This document shows, piece by piece, positions 22,372 through 34,189 of a DNA stretch of 64,000 nucleotides. The position numbers and the translations under genes were made by a program. The stretch is from Phlebopus portentosus. Its lineage: Eukaryota; Basidiomycota; Agaricomycetes; Boletales; Boletinellaceae. The notes under the pieces are model-generated. The model searched no databases. It had not been told where the DNA came from and saw nothing but the letters and a program-made list of their open reading frames with translations. The DNA lies in contig JAYXKI010000002.1 of NCBI GenBank assembly GCA_037892935.1, forward strand, positions 620,001-684,000. The letters are read 5' to 3'. Position 1 is the stretch's first letter, and each line of letters begins with the position of its first letter.

Positions 22372-25300
22372 TCATAGAATTGATTGGGAGTAATATTGGA
22401 ACTAGTGTAGCAGCATTAGCAGAAGCCCTGCTCTTCATCGATGGTTCACCTACCGAATCGTATAGCCGCGTCCAATTGGATCCGAGAGACGACATAATTA
22501 ACCGTTCGGCTAGCTCTGTCGCTGATTGCTGGTTGGATTTTGGCTGGAAGCGCTCGCGAAGCTGATTCGCTGTCTGCTCTCCCAAAGCTGCAAAGCAGGG
22601 CAGCGTCGAGTCTACAAGGAAATGGCACGTAAGAAGAAATGTCTTCCTATCATTCGGACCTTACATACCTTTCTGCATAAGCTCGACGATGGCTTGTAAA
22701 GCAAAACTCAGTCTTATTATGTAGCAAAATAGAATGCAATATACTCACTGATGATTCTGTCGCAATGTTTTCGAGCCGCTTGGAAGCCCTCGTGAAACAA
22801 TCGATGAAATTCTCGAAAAGCGGGACTATCCACGCCACCCATGACCTCCACATAATCGAATGTTAGTTTGAACGGCGCAGCTTCAAAACCGATGTTCCCA
22901 GGCGAGTTAGAAAGCATGAATCCAAAGTCAATATGAATAAGATGGCCATCTCGGTCCAGGAGGATATTGCCGTTGTGACGATCTTCATTTGGAGGAAGTA
23001 GGTAATGATTGAGTAGCCTGTCCACCAGCAACGACGTTGAGACGTTGAAACAGGGAAAATCTAAGAGTCAATTACCTGCCAACGATCGAACAAAATTTCT
23101 TTGAGCACGGGCAAACTTGGCTGAGGATGGATCGCCGTAAGACTGCAAAACAAGTAACGCTATAGAACAGCAAACTATATGACAAATGGGACTTGCATTA
23201 GTGAAGTGATCCAGTAAAGAGGCCTGTCCTAGCCTGCCATCGGTTAGCCGGCGTGCGTACAGGGACTTCTTGATCGAGTGGACCGACACAGCATCGGTTA
23301 TCGTCTCCACCAGACCTGACGATCGACCTGTAATGAAGATCTGAAATCTGTGTTTTGACGGCTCGGGATCAAATGCTTTCGAGACGAACCACCGAGTAGA
23401 CGTACGGTCTAACCCAGCACTGACAGTTTTCCTCTTTCCATATGTGCTCAAACTCGCGTATCATCTGGACCGCAAGCTGTTCTTGTCGCAAATCTGTACC
23501 GGCTTTGACAATGACAGAGAGGCAATCCCATGAAGCAAGGTGGCCATATGGAGAGTATTGCCGTATTCGACTCTGAGATGAGATGTAGCTCAACACAGAT
23601 CAAACTATTGGAAGGACCAGTTCACACCTTCTTTAGAGCCCATGACTCGGAGAAGACGACAGCCGACGGGTCGACTCGATTGAGTTCACGCCGGATGATC
23701 TGTTCGTCTTCAGCCGTCTTCAGGCCACTATGTCCGGCTCCCAAAGAAATCATAGTCTCTGATTCGGGCTGGAATTGCATGCGACCCATCCGTTCTTCTT
23801 CCAAAGCCAGCATCTCCTGCATAATTCTCTCACGAATTGCGGCGACTTCGGAAGGCTGGAGCTTCATTCGCGTCATGGTAACATGTGCGTTCTTGGAGTC
23901 GGATGTGCCGGTTAGCGATGGATGAAGTGGACCGGTCGTATTCGATGAGTTCACGCCAGACAGCCAATTCGACATAGGGAACCAACTCGACCCGGCTGCG
24001 ATGGTGTCAGCAGACGAAGAAGGATGCTCTGAGCGAGGTGTTGGTATGTAAGTCTCTTTGACTAATGTCGCGTTGAGCTGAGCAAGCATCACAGCAGCCG
24101 TCCGCATCCGTTCACTATATTCGTCAAGCGACAGGGTAGGTATTCGCCCGGAGCCTGTAGAACTTTGTGAAGATGCAATAGCATGAGTTTGCTGCCGGTG
24201 AGAATTATTGCCAAGCGCCTCTGCCGTGGATGCCTTGGGGGTCATAGCAGGAGAAGATGGTAGCGAGTTTGATCGTGACCAGGTGGCGATATCAAGAGCT
24301 CTGTTTTTGGGTGGCAAAGGCACGACGAGAGATTCTGCCAGGTCCGGTGTCCGGTGCACAGACAGATCTTCTCCATATACTTGCTCCACAAGGTCGACTT
24401 CTTCCTCGCCATTGCTTTCGTTGGTTACACTTAGAAGTGACTGAGATAAGTTTCTTGAAGACAGTTCAGCATCTTCGCCGTCTTCTCCAGGATTTAAAGC
24501 CTCCTCTGCACTTGATCTTCGCGCCATAGGTGGCCCTGATCGAATATCAGACGACTCGAACAGCCCATTTCCTCCTCGAGGAACTTTGGTAGCCTTTAGC
24601 TCCTTTCGAAGCAAACTTCTCACAAGGTCCTTGTTGCCTCGTTTTGATGGGTCAAAATCGAGGTCGCCATGAAGAACTTCCAATATAAGCAAGTATGGAG
24701 CTCTATCCGCCGAGTTTAACACCACGCTTTCATCAGGCGGTATTCTGACGATTCGATGATGAGGCTTTGACCCGCATTTCTCCCCAAACGGAGACTCGTA
24801 TCCAGAGCACCACATCGGCATGCATACCTAAATCGACTTAACCAGGATGTAGCTCAAAATAAGGATGACTACGACTTACCTCGGCGGGCAGTTTGTGATT
24901 AAGGGTAGTCAATTCTGCCCGAAGTGCACTGACTCTGGCGGGTTTGGGCACAACCAATAATCGGGTTGAGATACTCTCGAGCGTCAAAATGAGTTGAATC
25001 TGAAAATGATCAGATTTCAGTTGCATAATAATTCCACCGGCCAAACATACCTCCGAATGACAGTAGTGCGATTGCAATAGGTGTCTCTGAGCTTCGGTAT
25101 CGTATTCTTGCAGAAGGGTCTCGACAAAATCAGCGCTTCCGGACTGACTCGTCTTTTTTGATGTAGAGACGGCAGGAGTTGACTGATACGGCAAAGCATT
25201 TGATGACGGTGTGTCTCTTTGTCCAAAAGGATCCTCAATGTCTATTGAGTGACGAAGTCCATCCTTGAGCGTAGAAAGCGCGGGGGTCGTTTGAACAGCC

Positions 25301-26234
25301 AAACGTAATCTCTGAGACTGCGTCAAAGCTTTGAATCTCAAGTCGCCTTTTCGACCCTCGCTATTAGGTAGGTTGGCTTGTTCATTGTCCTCCATTGCTT
25401 GAGCACCCTCTGCTGTCTGTTCTGGGTCCTCCTTTTCTTCCTCGTCATCTTCATTGGCGTCTGCACCTGCTTGGTCAACTACATTTTGCGAAGGAGAAGG
25501 AACAGAAGCTTCATCATTTTGAGGCTCCACGCTTCTTAAGTTGCCCTCTGTATCGTCTACACGACCTTGCTCCAGAGCGACTTGTCCGACGGTCTTTGTC
25601 AGCGTGGGCAAGCCTGGTGCTCCAGCAAGAACACAGCTCATGCCAATAATCGCTGGCTGGAGATGGTGCTTGATGCGATTTCGCCTCATGGACTTTCTCG
25701 ATCGCACTTTCATGCTAGAATAAGGCCCGGTGACCAAACCAGGAGAGACCTCAAAGATGATTTCGTGGCATCGATGTAGGATTCGCTGGCATATTACGAA
25801 TGATCTGGAGTCTTTGCTACGCGTCGCGAGGTCCCTCAAATGAGCTTGCATGAACCACAGTGTCTACATACACATTAGAACGAAAGCAGAAGCTAACTGT
25901 GACATCCGGGACGTACGAACATGGCCATATGCGTTGATCTTTCACAGGTCTCCACCACGAAAGATTCCAATGCTCTTGACTTTGATGGTCTGGTCACCAG
26001 TAAATGACTAGACGCGCACTGTTCGTTCCACGCTGTTATTATATGCAGAATGAATGCTCACCACACAAATCCCCAAACATCCCGTAATTCATTGATGTCG
26101 AACTCTCGGAGTCTTCGGGTTAAGTAATAAGTGATACCGATATTATCATGATATTGCATAAGATACTGGAGAGCAACATTGACTGAAAAGAACGAGGGGG
26201 AAAGGAAGAGACGAAGGAGTAAAGCATGCGACAT
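22372..26234 (-). CDS. PIK1: Phosphatidylinositol 4-kinase, PIK1 type
   Basis: About 1,050 residues. N-terminus: LLLRLFLSP, then QYHDNIGITYYLTRRLREFD and ELRDVWGFVCHLLVTR, the lipid-kinase-unique region of Pik1. The middle is long, acidic and Ser-rich, probably disordered. The kinase domain starts near 24830: PYLLILEVLHGDLDF, WDCLSVIVKAGTDLRQEQLA, SGLVETITDAVSVHSIKK, YGDPSSAKFARAQRNFVRSL, the catalytic loop DRHNGNILLD and HIDFGFMLSNSPG. The C-terminus splices to LYDSFQYYSQSIL. It makes PI4P at the Golgi and in the nucleus for secretion. A 24-nt exon codes TIVELMQK. Just before DRHNG the frame breaks at 22983: one C (plus strand) seems missing. The start ATG at 26234 is preferred; 26273 is also in frame. 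Confidence 0.95.
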
Positions 26235-26391
26235 GAATGAATGGTGAACGAGGTGAGAGAGCGGAGGTAACAAGCCCGTGAACGGTTATGTAATTATTGT
26301 TTCTCGTGTCGAGATCGTCGAAAGCGAACGCGTCGATTACCCGCGTTCTGACACGTAACGGCGCGCAGCAATCATCCTTATTCTTACCACC
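26235..26391. promoter_or_regulatory. Divergent promoter region, PIK1 / OST3
   Basis: 157 bases (118 if PIK1 starts at 26273) shared by two divergent secretory-pathway genes. No clear core promoter element. Confidence 0.45.
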
Positions 26392-27614
26392 ATGTTCAGG
26401 CAACTTTTGCTGGCGTTGGCTGCTGTGCCACTATGCCTGGCAGCGACGAGTGATCCATCGCCTGTAGAGAAACTCTCAATTCTTGCGGATGCATCCCCGA
26501 ACGGCGTCATTAGGCTCGATGAGCAGCTCTTCGACCTTTTGACTTCACCGAAACGCAACTGGTCGGTTGTCGTTCAGCTCACTGCGCTTGGTAAAAATAT
26601 GAGATGTACTCCATGCAAGTACGTGTTTGAATAAACCACTGTCAATGCAAGGGCTGATAAACGTCCTAGAGAGTTCGATCCATCGTTCCATGCCGTCTCA
26701 AAGGCTTGGACAACGGTACCAAAGGACGTGCGAAACAAGCATTTCTTCGCCACCGCTGACTTCGCCGATGCAGAGAACGTTTTCAGAAGAGTGAGCTCTC
26801 GCTTATACTGAAGTTTTGCCATTCTGGCTAATAATTTTTCAAATCTAGCTTGGTCTCATGTCGGCGCCGGTCGTCACGTTCTATCCTGCTACTTACGGTT
26901 CCAATATGCTTTCCAGTGGCAAGACAGATCCATTCAACTACGATTTCAACAACTTGTGAGCCAGTCTTACCTTGATTGCTATCTACACGTACTAACCTAG
27001 TTGCAAGTGGAAATGATGCAAAGGAATTCGCTGCGCAAATGTCCAACTTCACGCCTGTTCCAATCCCTTACCGCGTTCCCATCGACTGGGGTCTCGTTCT
27101 CTCCGTGGCAAGCACTCTGATTATTTTCGCTCTTGCCGCTCGCCTAGTATTCCCAGTTATTCTCAGTCGCTGGACTTGGGCTATTATAACCATCTCAACG
27201 ATCCTTGTCATGACTTCCGGTTTCATGTTCGTCCGGATCCGCAATATGCCGTACCGCACACGGGAGCACAGCATGATGCCTGGCTTTCAAACTCAAGTTG
27301 GAGCTGAAATCTGGACCGTCTCGTTCAAATGTATGTTCCTTATCTCTCGCAGTTTGAATGGCATGTTAATAGGAGTGCAAAGACTTCACACTGTCGGCGT
27401 CGTTTCTCGGATTAATTTTAGGAGCACCACAGCAAACGAAAAGACCGGTCCAGCAGCTAGCTATCTTCTCCTTTACTGCCCTAATCGTCATAACGTTCTC
27501 TGCTTTGATCAAGGACTTCAAGGTTAAAAATGGCGGTGAGTTCAATTGATTCGCGAGTGAAGTCCTACCTTTAACTGTGCTTTTCCAGGGTATCCGTTCT
27601 CATACGCGTTCTAA
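26392..27614 (+). CDS. OST3: Oligosaccharyltransferase subunit OST3/OST6
   Basis: About 315 residues. A cleavable signal peptide (residues 1-18) is followed by a lumenal thioredoxin-like domain with the redox motif CTPC (in MRCTPCKEF), then VTFYPATYG. Four membrane helices follow: after YRVPIDWG, around TWAIITISTILVM, around FTLSASFLGLIL and around LAIFSFTALIVITF, with the motif KVKNGGYPFSYAF at the end. This is the Ost3/Ost6 (TUSC3/MAGT1) architecture. The subunit holds acceptor proteins by mixed disulfides to help N-glycosylation by the OST complex. Both cysteines are present, so redox function is expected. The 52-nt intron before FTLSAS and the final intron in GG-YPF restore frame. Whether it is OST3 or OST6 cannot be told by eye. 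Confidence 0.92.
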
Positions 27615-27870
27615 TATTCCCGCGTGTGATGATAGAGTACTCCATAATATAGCCAGATTATCATTATTCCGTTGAATCATTGAGCGATATTGAGAAGGAC
27701 TAGTACTAATGGCGGGATCTCGCACAGTTTCGAAATCCTTTCAGAAACTATTCTGTGACAAAAAGACTAACATCCAGTTGTAAAAAGTCAGGGAAAAATA
27801 AGCGAATTAAATTACAAATATCTTCAGCGGAGAAGAGGTGAAAGTTAAAAGAGAAAAGAAAATGTAATGT

Positions 27871-30800
27871 CTACGAAGGTTGTTGGAAAACATCGACATA
27901 GCGACTGCGTACGTGTTTCTTCGCAGCAGATTTGGGCCGGCCCATTGGCGGAGCCGCTGACAATGAGGACGTAGCAGCGGGAGTAGGAGGAGTAGACGAG
28001 GCAGACCCACGCCCTTCTTCCGGAATTAAACTGGATCGTAGTGGTGTAAGGGTTTTCCTGGGCGGTCCGGACGAGCCTGCATCCATTGCCGACACGGGTC
28101 GCCCTGGAGGAGGCATTGGAGAAGGAGGAGGAGGACCAAAGCTTGCGAGATGAGAAGTTCTTGATGGAGAAGCGGTCTGTGCTCTAGACGGTGGTGGCGG
28201 CGGAGCGGCTGGTTTTGGGGGTTCCGCACCGGCCTGAAGTATGCCATTAAAGATCGTCTACCAAGCGAACAACAAAAATGCCGACTCATACCTTTTTGTT
28301 GACCCATCTCTTTAACTCCTTGTCGTAATAAAATGATGTTTCTTCGCCCAAATTGGCTTTGACCGGGGCCGGCTTCGCCGACGACGCTCGATTGAACCAG
28401 CGTCCGAACCAAGAACTAGAACTAGAAATGCTAGAATTCGTTTCTAGAACAGTTTTGTCAATGATTGCCAATTCCTTCTGACTAGAGAAAGACTCACCTG
28501 GTTTCTTTGGTTCCTCCTTCTTTGGTTCCTCTTTTTCCGTCTTGTCATCATCCTCGTTCTCGTGTGCCTTCTGCCCTTTTTTCTTCTCACTTGCATTATT
28601 ACCAAGACCAAGGTCGTCATCAAAGTCATCAGTCTCTTCTGTCTTCTTCTTAAATGTAGTGGCAGATGGTGAAGGTGTGTATGGACTGTAGTTGTCCATC
28701 AGTGAAATGAAACCAGACCCTCCGGAGTCGGTCTCGCTTGTTTGAGCGTCCACATTTGTAAAGGAAGAGGCCGTAGGAGTTGGGCCATTGTCATTGCCGT
28801 ATGCCGCGGTCCACCATCCACTACCAGATTGAGATTGTGAGTGCTCTCCGTGGACCGCGGAGCCGTTTCTGAGTACTTCATGGCTGTAACCCGTGCTAGA
28901 TTCTGAGATCAGAGCCCTTGCTGGTGGCACGCTTTTCGTCGGTTCAGGTCTCTCGTAATCGAAAGCCGGTGAAGCGCGGTTACTTGGAGAATAAGTAGGG
29001 ACAGATCTGAAACCTGCAGCTGAATCGGTCCTACCAGGTAGCATGCTTGGCGGAACACTATTGTTGGTAAACGACGGGACGGGAGATGAGCCCCTTGAAT
29101 TGTTCGTGGACGATATGTTGCTGTACCGCGAGAAGGCACCAGCATAGGCTGGATTATTAGTCGAAGAATGTTCCCCTGCAGAGGGTGAGGAGATGTCTGT
29201 CTCTCCTGCAACGAACTTTGTCAGGGTACCGCCTAACCAATCTCCAAAGCCATCGAGACTCGGCTTCGCTAGTTTCCCACCAATCCAGGAGTTTGACTTG
29301 TCTAAGAGAGGATCACCGTTGAGTCGATTATACAGTTCCTTCAGCTGATCTGAAAACAGTTGCGACAGATAGGGTGAAGGTCGCAAAGGTGTCGCTGTAA
29401 TAGCTTCGCAATACCTCTTCGCTGTATTAATATACCCCATCTCTGCTAGTTGGAACGCCCGAATGAGCCTGTACACCTGAAGATGCGGGAAGCCTGAAAA
29501 CGCTTCCTGGCCTTTTGGAGGAGGATGCAACGACAACGCGAATTCCAATATCTCGCTGAATATAAAAGCATCAGGATCCGTAAAGAAAGACGCATTGCAA
29601 TTTGGACTGTGAGAGCCAACAAGGACAATTCGAACGGATGGTGATCCTACACCACCTATAGGCGATGATTGAGGGGAGAGGAGGTAGCTGGCAAGAATCG
29701 ATTAACAGACGATGTTATCGTGAACAAATAAGGACTAACCAGCAGTGAGCAGCTTCCACCCAATCATTACTTATTAGATAGTCCCCGAGAGTTGTCAGAG
29801 CGGAAGATGATTCAGCTCCCATCTGGCCGGAGAAAAGCATAACCGCATGCTCCGGCCACTGAGACAAAATTTCTGGAGAGATACCCGTTGCTTGCGATGG
29901 CGAAGGAAAGTTGGGCGATAGAGGAGTCATAAGGTTCATCGGAGATGGAGGCTGAAGCGTCAAAGATGGGCCCGCCTGTAGAGACTTTATCGGAAGTAGA
30001 TGTTGCACTATAGCAAGCTAAGTGAGTTTAAACAATCCAATATTCAGCTCTAGATGACATTACCTGCTGATGAAGATTGCCCTGAATAAAGGCTGTATGC
30101 GAGTCGCAAACTTTCCAGACCGTTGGTCACGGACCCATCCGAACGAGATTCTGTTTTTACGCCTAACTCAGTTCGTACAAATTCGGTCACCACCTCTTTG
30201 AACGCCTCCTTGTCAATGCTACTCGAAATTACCATAGCATGTGCCCACAACCTCTCATCCAAAGCATAATGATACGCTTTTCGCTTTTCGCCTCGGAGGA
30301 GGAACTCTTGGATCGTTTCCAGCACCGAGCGATGGACAGCGTACTCGGCTAACGGCTTCTCAGTGTTTCCAGTTGACCCAAAAGTCCCCTTAGTCAAGGA
30401 TACTGCGGTTGGCGCATTCCAGAACGCAATCGCTTCCGAGGCGTCTCGTGGATTTGCGATCCGGGGCAAAAGTGCAGCCCGAGCCGCAGATTCAGCGGTG
30501 GAGCTAGAAGATACATACAGCCCCATCAGATCTGCTCGGCATACTAAGACAAGTTGACTTACCTCCCACAAAGCTGGCCATCGTGCTCGACCAGAGCACG
30601 GAGTAACCTTACTAGCGACAGTTTCCCTTCGGCTCGTCGCTTGCCTACACTTTCAGCTGTCAGGTAACCGAGACCCCTTTCCAATTCTTCTGCGCGCTCA
30701 GCTAAATAAGCCAAAACCTTCGCCTTCTTTGTTTTGCTCTTTGCATTTGTTGAACCTGCGGCACGAACCAGCGTCGTTACTGGAGAGCCTGGATCTCCAA

Positions 30801-33623
30801 ATAGAGGACCAGGATACGTCGCAGTGGAAACATTCAAAACCGACTCCGGGATTGCTTTATGAAGCGATCGGATGTGGATGTCAGTACATTTTCGCGAAGA
30901 CAAGGCCACATCAAACCCAGTGTCTAGCGTCGGCGGGGAGTGGAAGCAAGTCACAAATTTCCCTCCGAAGCCGAAGCTTACGACAGGTACTTTGGCATTT
31001 GCCCTTCCAAGCGGGTCGTTCGTGCCAAGCAAAGATGGGGAAGGGGCGTAAGGACCGGAGATAGGTGGAGGAGAATGTGAGGACTCCAAGGAGGTTCGTC
31101 CAACTCCGCTTCCGAAAGAACCAAATGAAGGTACCGGTGGAGAAAAAGCGTGATTGTTTGGGGCGTGAGGGGAATGATCCTGCTGCCGGACGGAAGGTGC
31201 ATATGGATCATACGGTGAAGAGAAGGACGACAAATTGCTCATCGAGCGTTCTCGTGTCTCCGGCGCACCGTAGCCGCTCTGTTGGGGAGCATATTGATTC
31301 ACGGGCTCATAATGCTCAGAACCTGGCTGTGGAGGGGATGCATATGCATCAGTAGAAAACTTCTGCCCATCGGATCCGGAAGGATTTGGTCTGTATGGGT
31401 CGTAAGGTGAACGCACTGCTGGCTCTAACGACTGGTTCTGCTGCACCGGAGAAGTTGTCCGCCCATTTGCTGCGGAAGAACCATTTGTTAATTCGACAGC
31501 ATCACGATCGTGATTCAGACATGAGCTGGAAGACAATGGCGCTGGAGGAGCTGAGTAACGCTTATATAAGCCCTTATTCTTACATGCAGATAACATACAA
31601 CATACCTGCATAATTCCCTAGTGACCCAACCAAATGAGCACTGGAAGAATCTGCTGTGTCTAAAGAGGTCCGCTTGAAGAAACTGTGGGGTTCGTCATGC
31701 TTTGACGTTTGTTCGTCAAGGACAGAGAATGATTGACCGATCAATGACGTTCCCGCACGGTTATACACCGGAGAGCTTCTTCCCAAGGAACCCTGCGACC
31801 GGGCCGAGTCACTTGCAGGAGAAATAGCACGTTGAGATCCACCAGACTGCGCAGCGCCATCTGGAGACATTCGCGAGCGTTGTTCTGAGGCTGGACTCTG
31901 GCCAGCTCTTCTCGGACCAACGGGACTAACGGACGAATTAACGGACGAATGCGAAGATCCAGGTCTCGAAGTGACACGAGACACTGTTGTTTCTGAATAA
32001 GCCAGATTGCTGCTCGGCGAATAACTAGACTCCCCGCTGTGAATTAGACCTTCTTCATGAACCAACTCATCGTCCGCAGCCGCAGGAGCTGTAGTCTCGT
32101 GGAATACATACGGCGCAGCGTCAACATGATGAAGACTGGCAGGGTATTGCATAACATCAAGCTCCTGCCGTGCAACAACGGAGCCGGGTTTATTAATAAT
32201 TTGTTGCTGGTTGGTAGAAAAATGAGTAGTTGGAGGCGAAAGCGTTGCCGGAGAAGTGTATTGCCCATTAATCTGCTGCGGGCCAGGATAAGTATCGCTT
32301 CCATGGGAATGAGGCTTCGGCGGGCCATATTGGGCCGGGGCTGGAGGATCATACGGCGAACTTGATCGGAAAGAGGGCTGTGCATAGGAAGCAGCGGACG
32401 TGGTTGGTGCACCGTGCAAGGAGGAACGAGCAGGAAGAGGCGGTGATACTAGGGAAGAATTTGACTGAGGGGGAGAAGAGACTTTACGCGCGGTCAGAGG
32501 GGGAGGAGTGGGAGAGGTCGCACTGTGAGGAGCGTAAGGACTGCTTTGATAGTGCAGCGCAGAAGCAGTAAATGATTTTCTCGGCTTCACAACCGGGATC
32601 GGAGGGTCATACGCATTGGCCGTGGACGGTCGATACGGAGAAGCCGGTGGCTTCGATGTATCAACCATACTAGGCGGAGGTATCAAACTTTCGCCAGCTA
32701 CGAATGTGTTTGAGTGGGGAATGGATGAAGATCGAACTCCAAGCTGTGAGCGGTTATCGGACGTGGCGGGTCTATACGGATCGTATGAGTTCGTCGGCAC
32801 TGAAGTGTACGATGTACCTGAAGCCTCCTGCGAGCTGAATGTCGAGGGTCTGTAAGGATCATGGGCCGTCGTTGCTGCCTTCTGCTCATATACGTTTGTT
32901 TGCTGTTGACCAACAGGTATGGAAGTAGGCCTATACGGGTCGTAGGTGGATTGAGCCGACGAAGACGGTGAAACGCAAGCCGCCTGGTATCCATACGAGG
33001 ACGAGGAATTCCCAGCTTGCCCAGCTTGAAAATTATATTGGGAACTCGTGCTGTACGTATCGCAAGCATTTATGTGGCCAGCGTTCCCATAGGCTCCAGT
33101 GGGGTTGTAAGGTGCATCACTCCCTGCATGACCTTACACCCGTGAGTTGTGAAGAATATTCTTTGCAGGAAGTAAGCGTACCTATGGTAGCCGAAGCTCC
33201 CTCCTGTTCATAAGCATGCCACTGCCCGTGTTGATCATACCAGCCCTCTGCATAACCAGAATGACTTTGTCCATTAGTTATAGGGTATGAATGTCCATCC
33301 TGGCCATAACCATATGAATTATCTGGCTGATAGGCTTCGGCTTGTGTTGTGTCCGTTTCTCCGTGGTGGTACGCATCATTTCCTGCCTCTCCTTGCATGT
33401 CGAAAAGCGTAGGCGACGGCACCGCACCCTCTTTGACATCAAATAAGCCAGACGAATCTTGACCAGCGAAGAGCTCATTGCTGGCACCTGCTCCAAGACC
33501 GGTGGGGGCGCTGGCCGGAGAGTCGGAGGAGCTGTTTGTTCCCTCTGGTGCGGTCAAAAAGTCCAGGTCCGAGTCTGAGTCTGAGGACCCAAAGAGACTT
33601 GCGGCAGCCTCAACCGAGCTCAT
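27871..33623 (-). CDS. SEC16: SEC16, COPII coat assembly scaffold at ER exit sites
   Basis: About 1,770 residues. The N-terminus is acidic and disordered (SSDSDSDLDFL), then a very long Pro/Ser/Tyr/Gln-rich region with recurring DPYRP and SPYDP motifs (about 33100-31000). The central conserved (ACE1) domain lies at about 31000-29450, e.g. KVLAYLAERAEELERGL, EGKLSLVRLLRALVEHDG, KAYHYALDERLWAHAMVISS and YRLIRAFQLAEMGYINTAKR. A second disordered region ends in the conserved YYDKELKRWVNKK motif and a Pro-rich tail. SEC16 concentrates Sec23/24 and Sec13/31 at ER exit sites and starts COPII vesicle formation. ATG at 33623, TGA ending at 27871. Introns are short. Adjacent PIK1, OST3 and TRS120 also serve secretion, but no co-regulation is visible. 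Confidence 0.94.
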
Positions 33624-34189
33624 AATGGTCGTCGTTCCTTTGGGAGATGCGGAGTACCGACGCGACGACTGGGAGAATGGATGTAGACGTTGACGTGGAG
33701 TGTATCCTCAGAATTAGCACGCGTTTCCCACAGTGATCGACGCGCGTCTGGATTCAGCCATCCATTGCAAGTGTAATTCAGTAAAAACGTCGTGGCAAAA
33801 CAAATAATTGCAGAAGGACTCGGACTTGATTCTATTATACGATGTGTATGAAGTACTGTAACTGAACGAATGAAGAATGTTCATGATAAAACGAGCGAGG
33901 ACTAAACATGCATATGTAGTCAGAGGGTGAAAAATCAACAGGTAAGAAAGAAAGATGCGAGAATTAGATTCTAGAGTGCTAAAAAGCATGTGACATGACG
34001 AAAAGAAAGCAACATGCAACGTATGTGACGCGAGAACATTGCAATAATAAGCTAACCAAGCCCAGCGTTTATGGCTAGGAAAATTTGAACTGATGCATGA
34101 TTATGTGTAGCCGTGGATGATTGATACCAAAAACGAATGGATGCAGAAACCAACGAGAACCAATTATAATGAGTTTTCTGTGCAGATTA
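33624..34189. other. Intergenic region: SEC16 promoter and PUF gene 3' flank
   Basis: 566 bases between two minus-strand genes. A/T-rich, no coding segment seen. Confidence 0.5.

Noticed and set aside
23330..23420. Another frameshift in PIK1 near WVRP
   Set aside because: Using the acceptor CACAG before ATTTCAG gives WVRPFQIFITG in frame, matching the family, so no missing base is needed.
27330..27430. Frameshift in OST3 between TVSFK and FTLSAS
   Set aside because: A 52-nt intron with a GTATGT donor joins them in frame.
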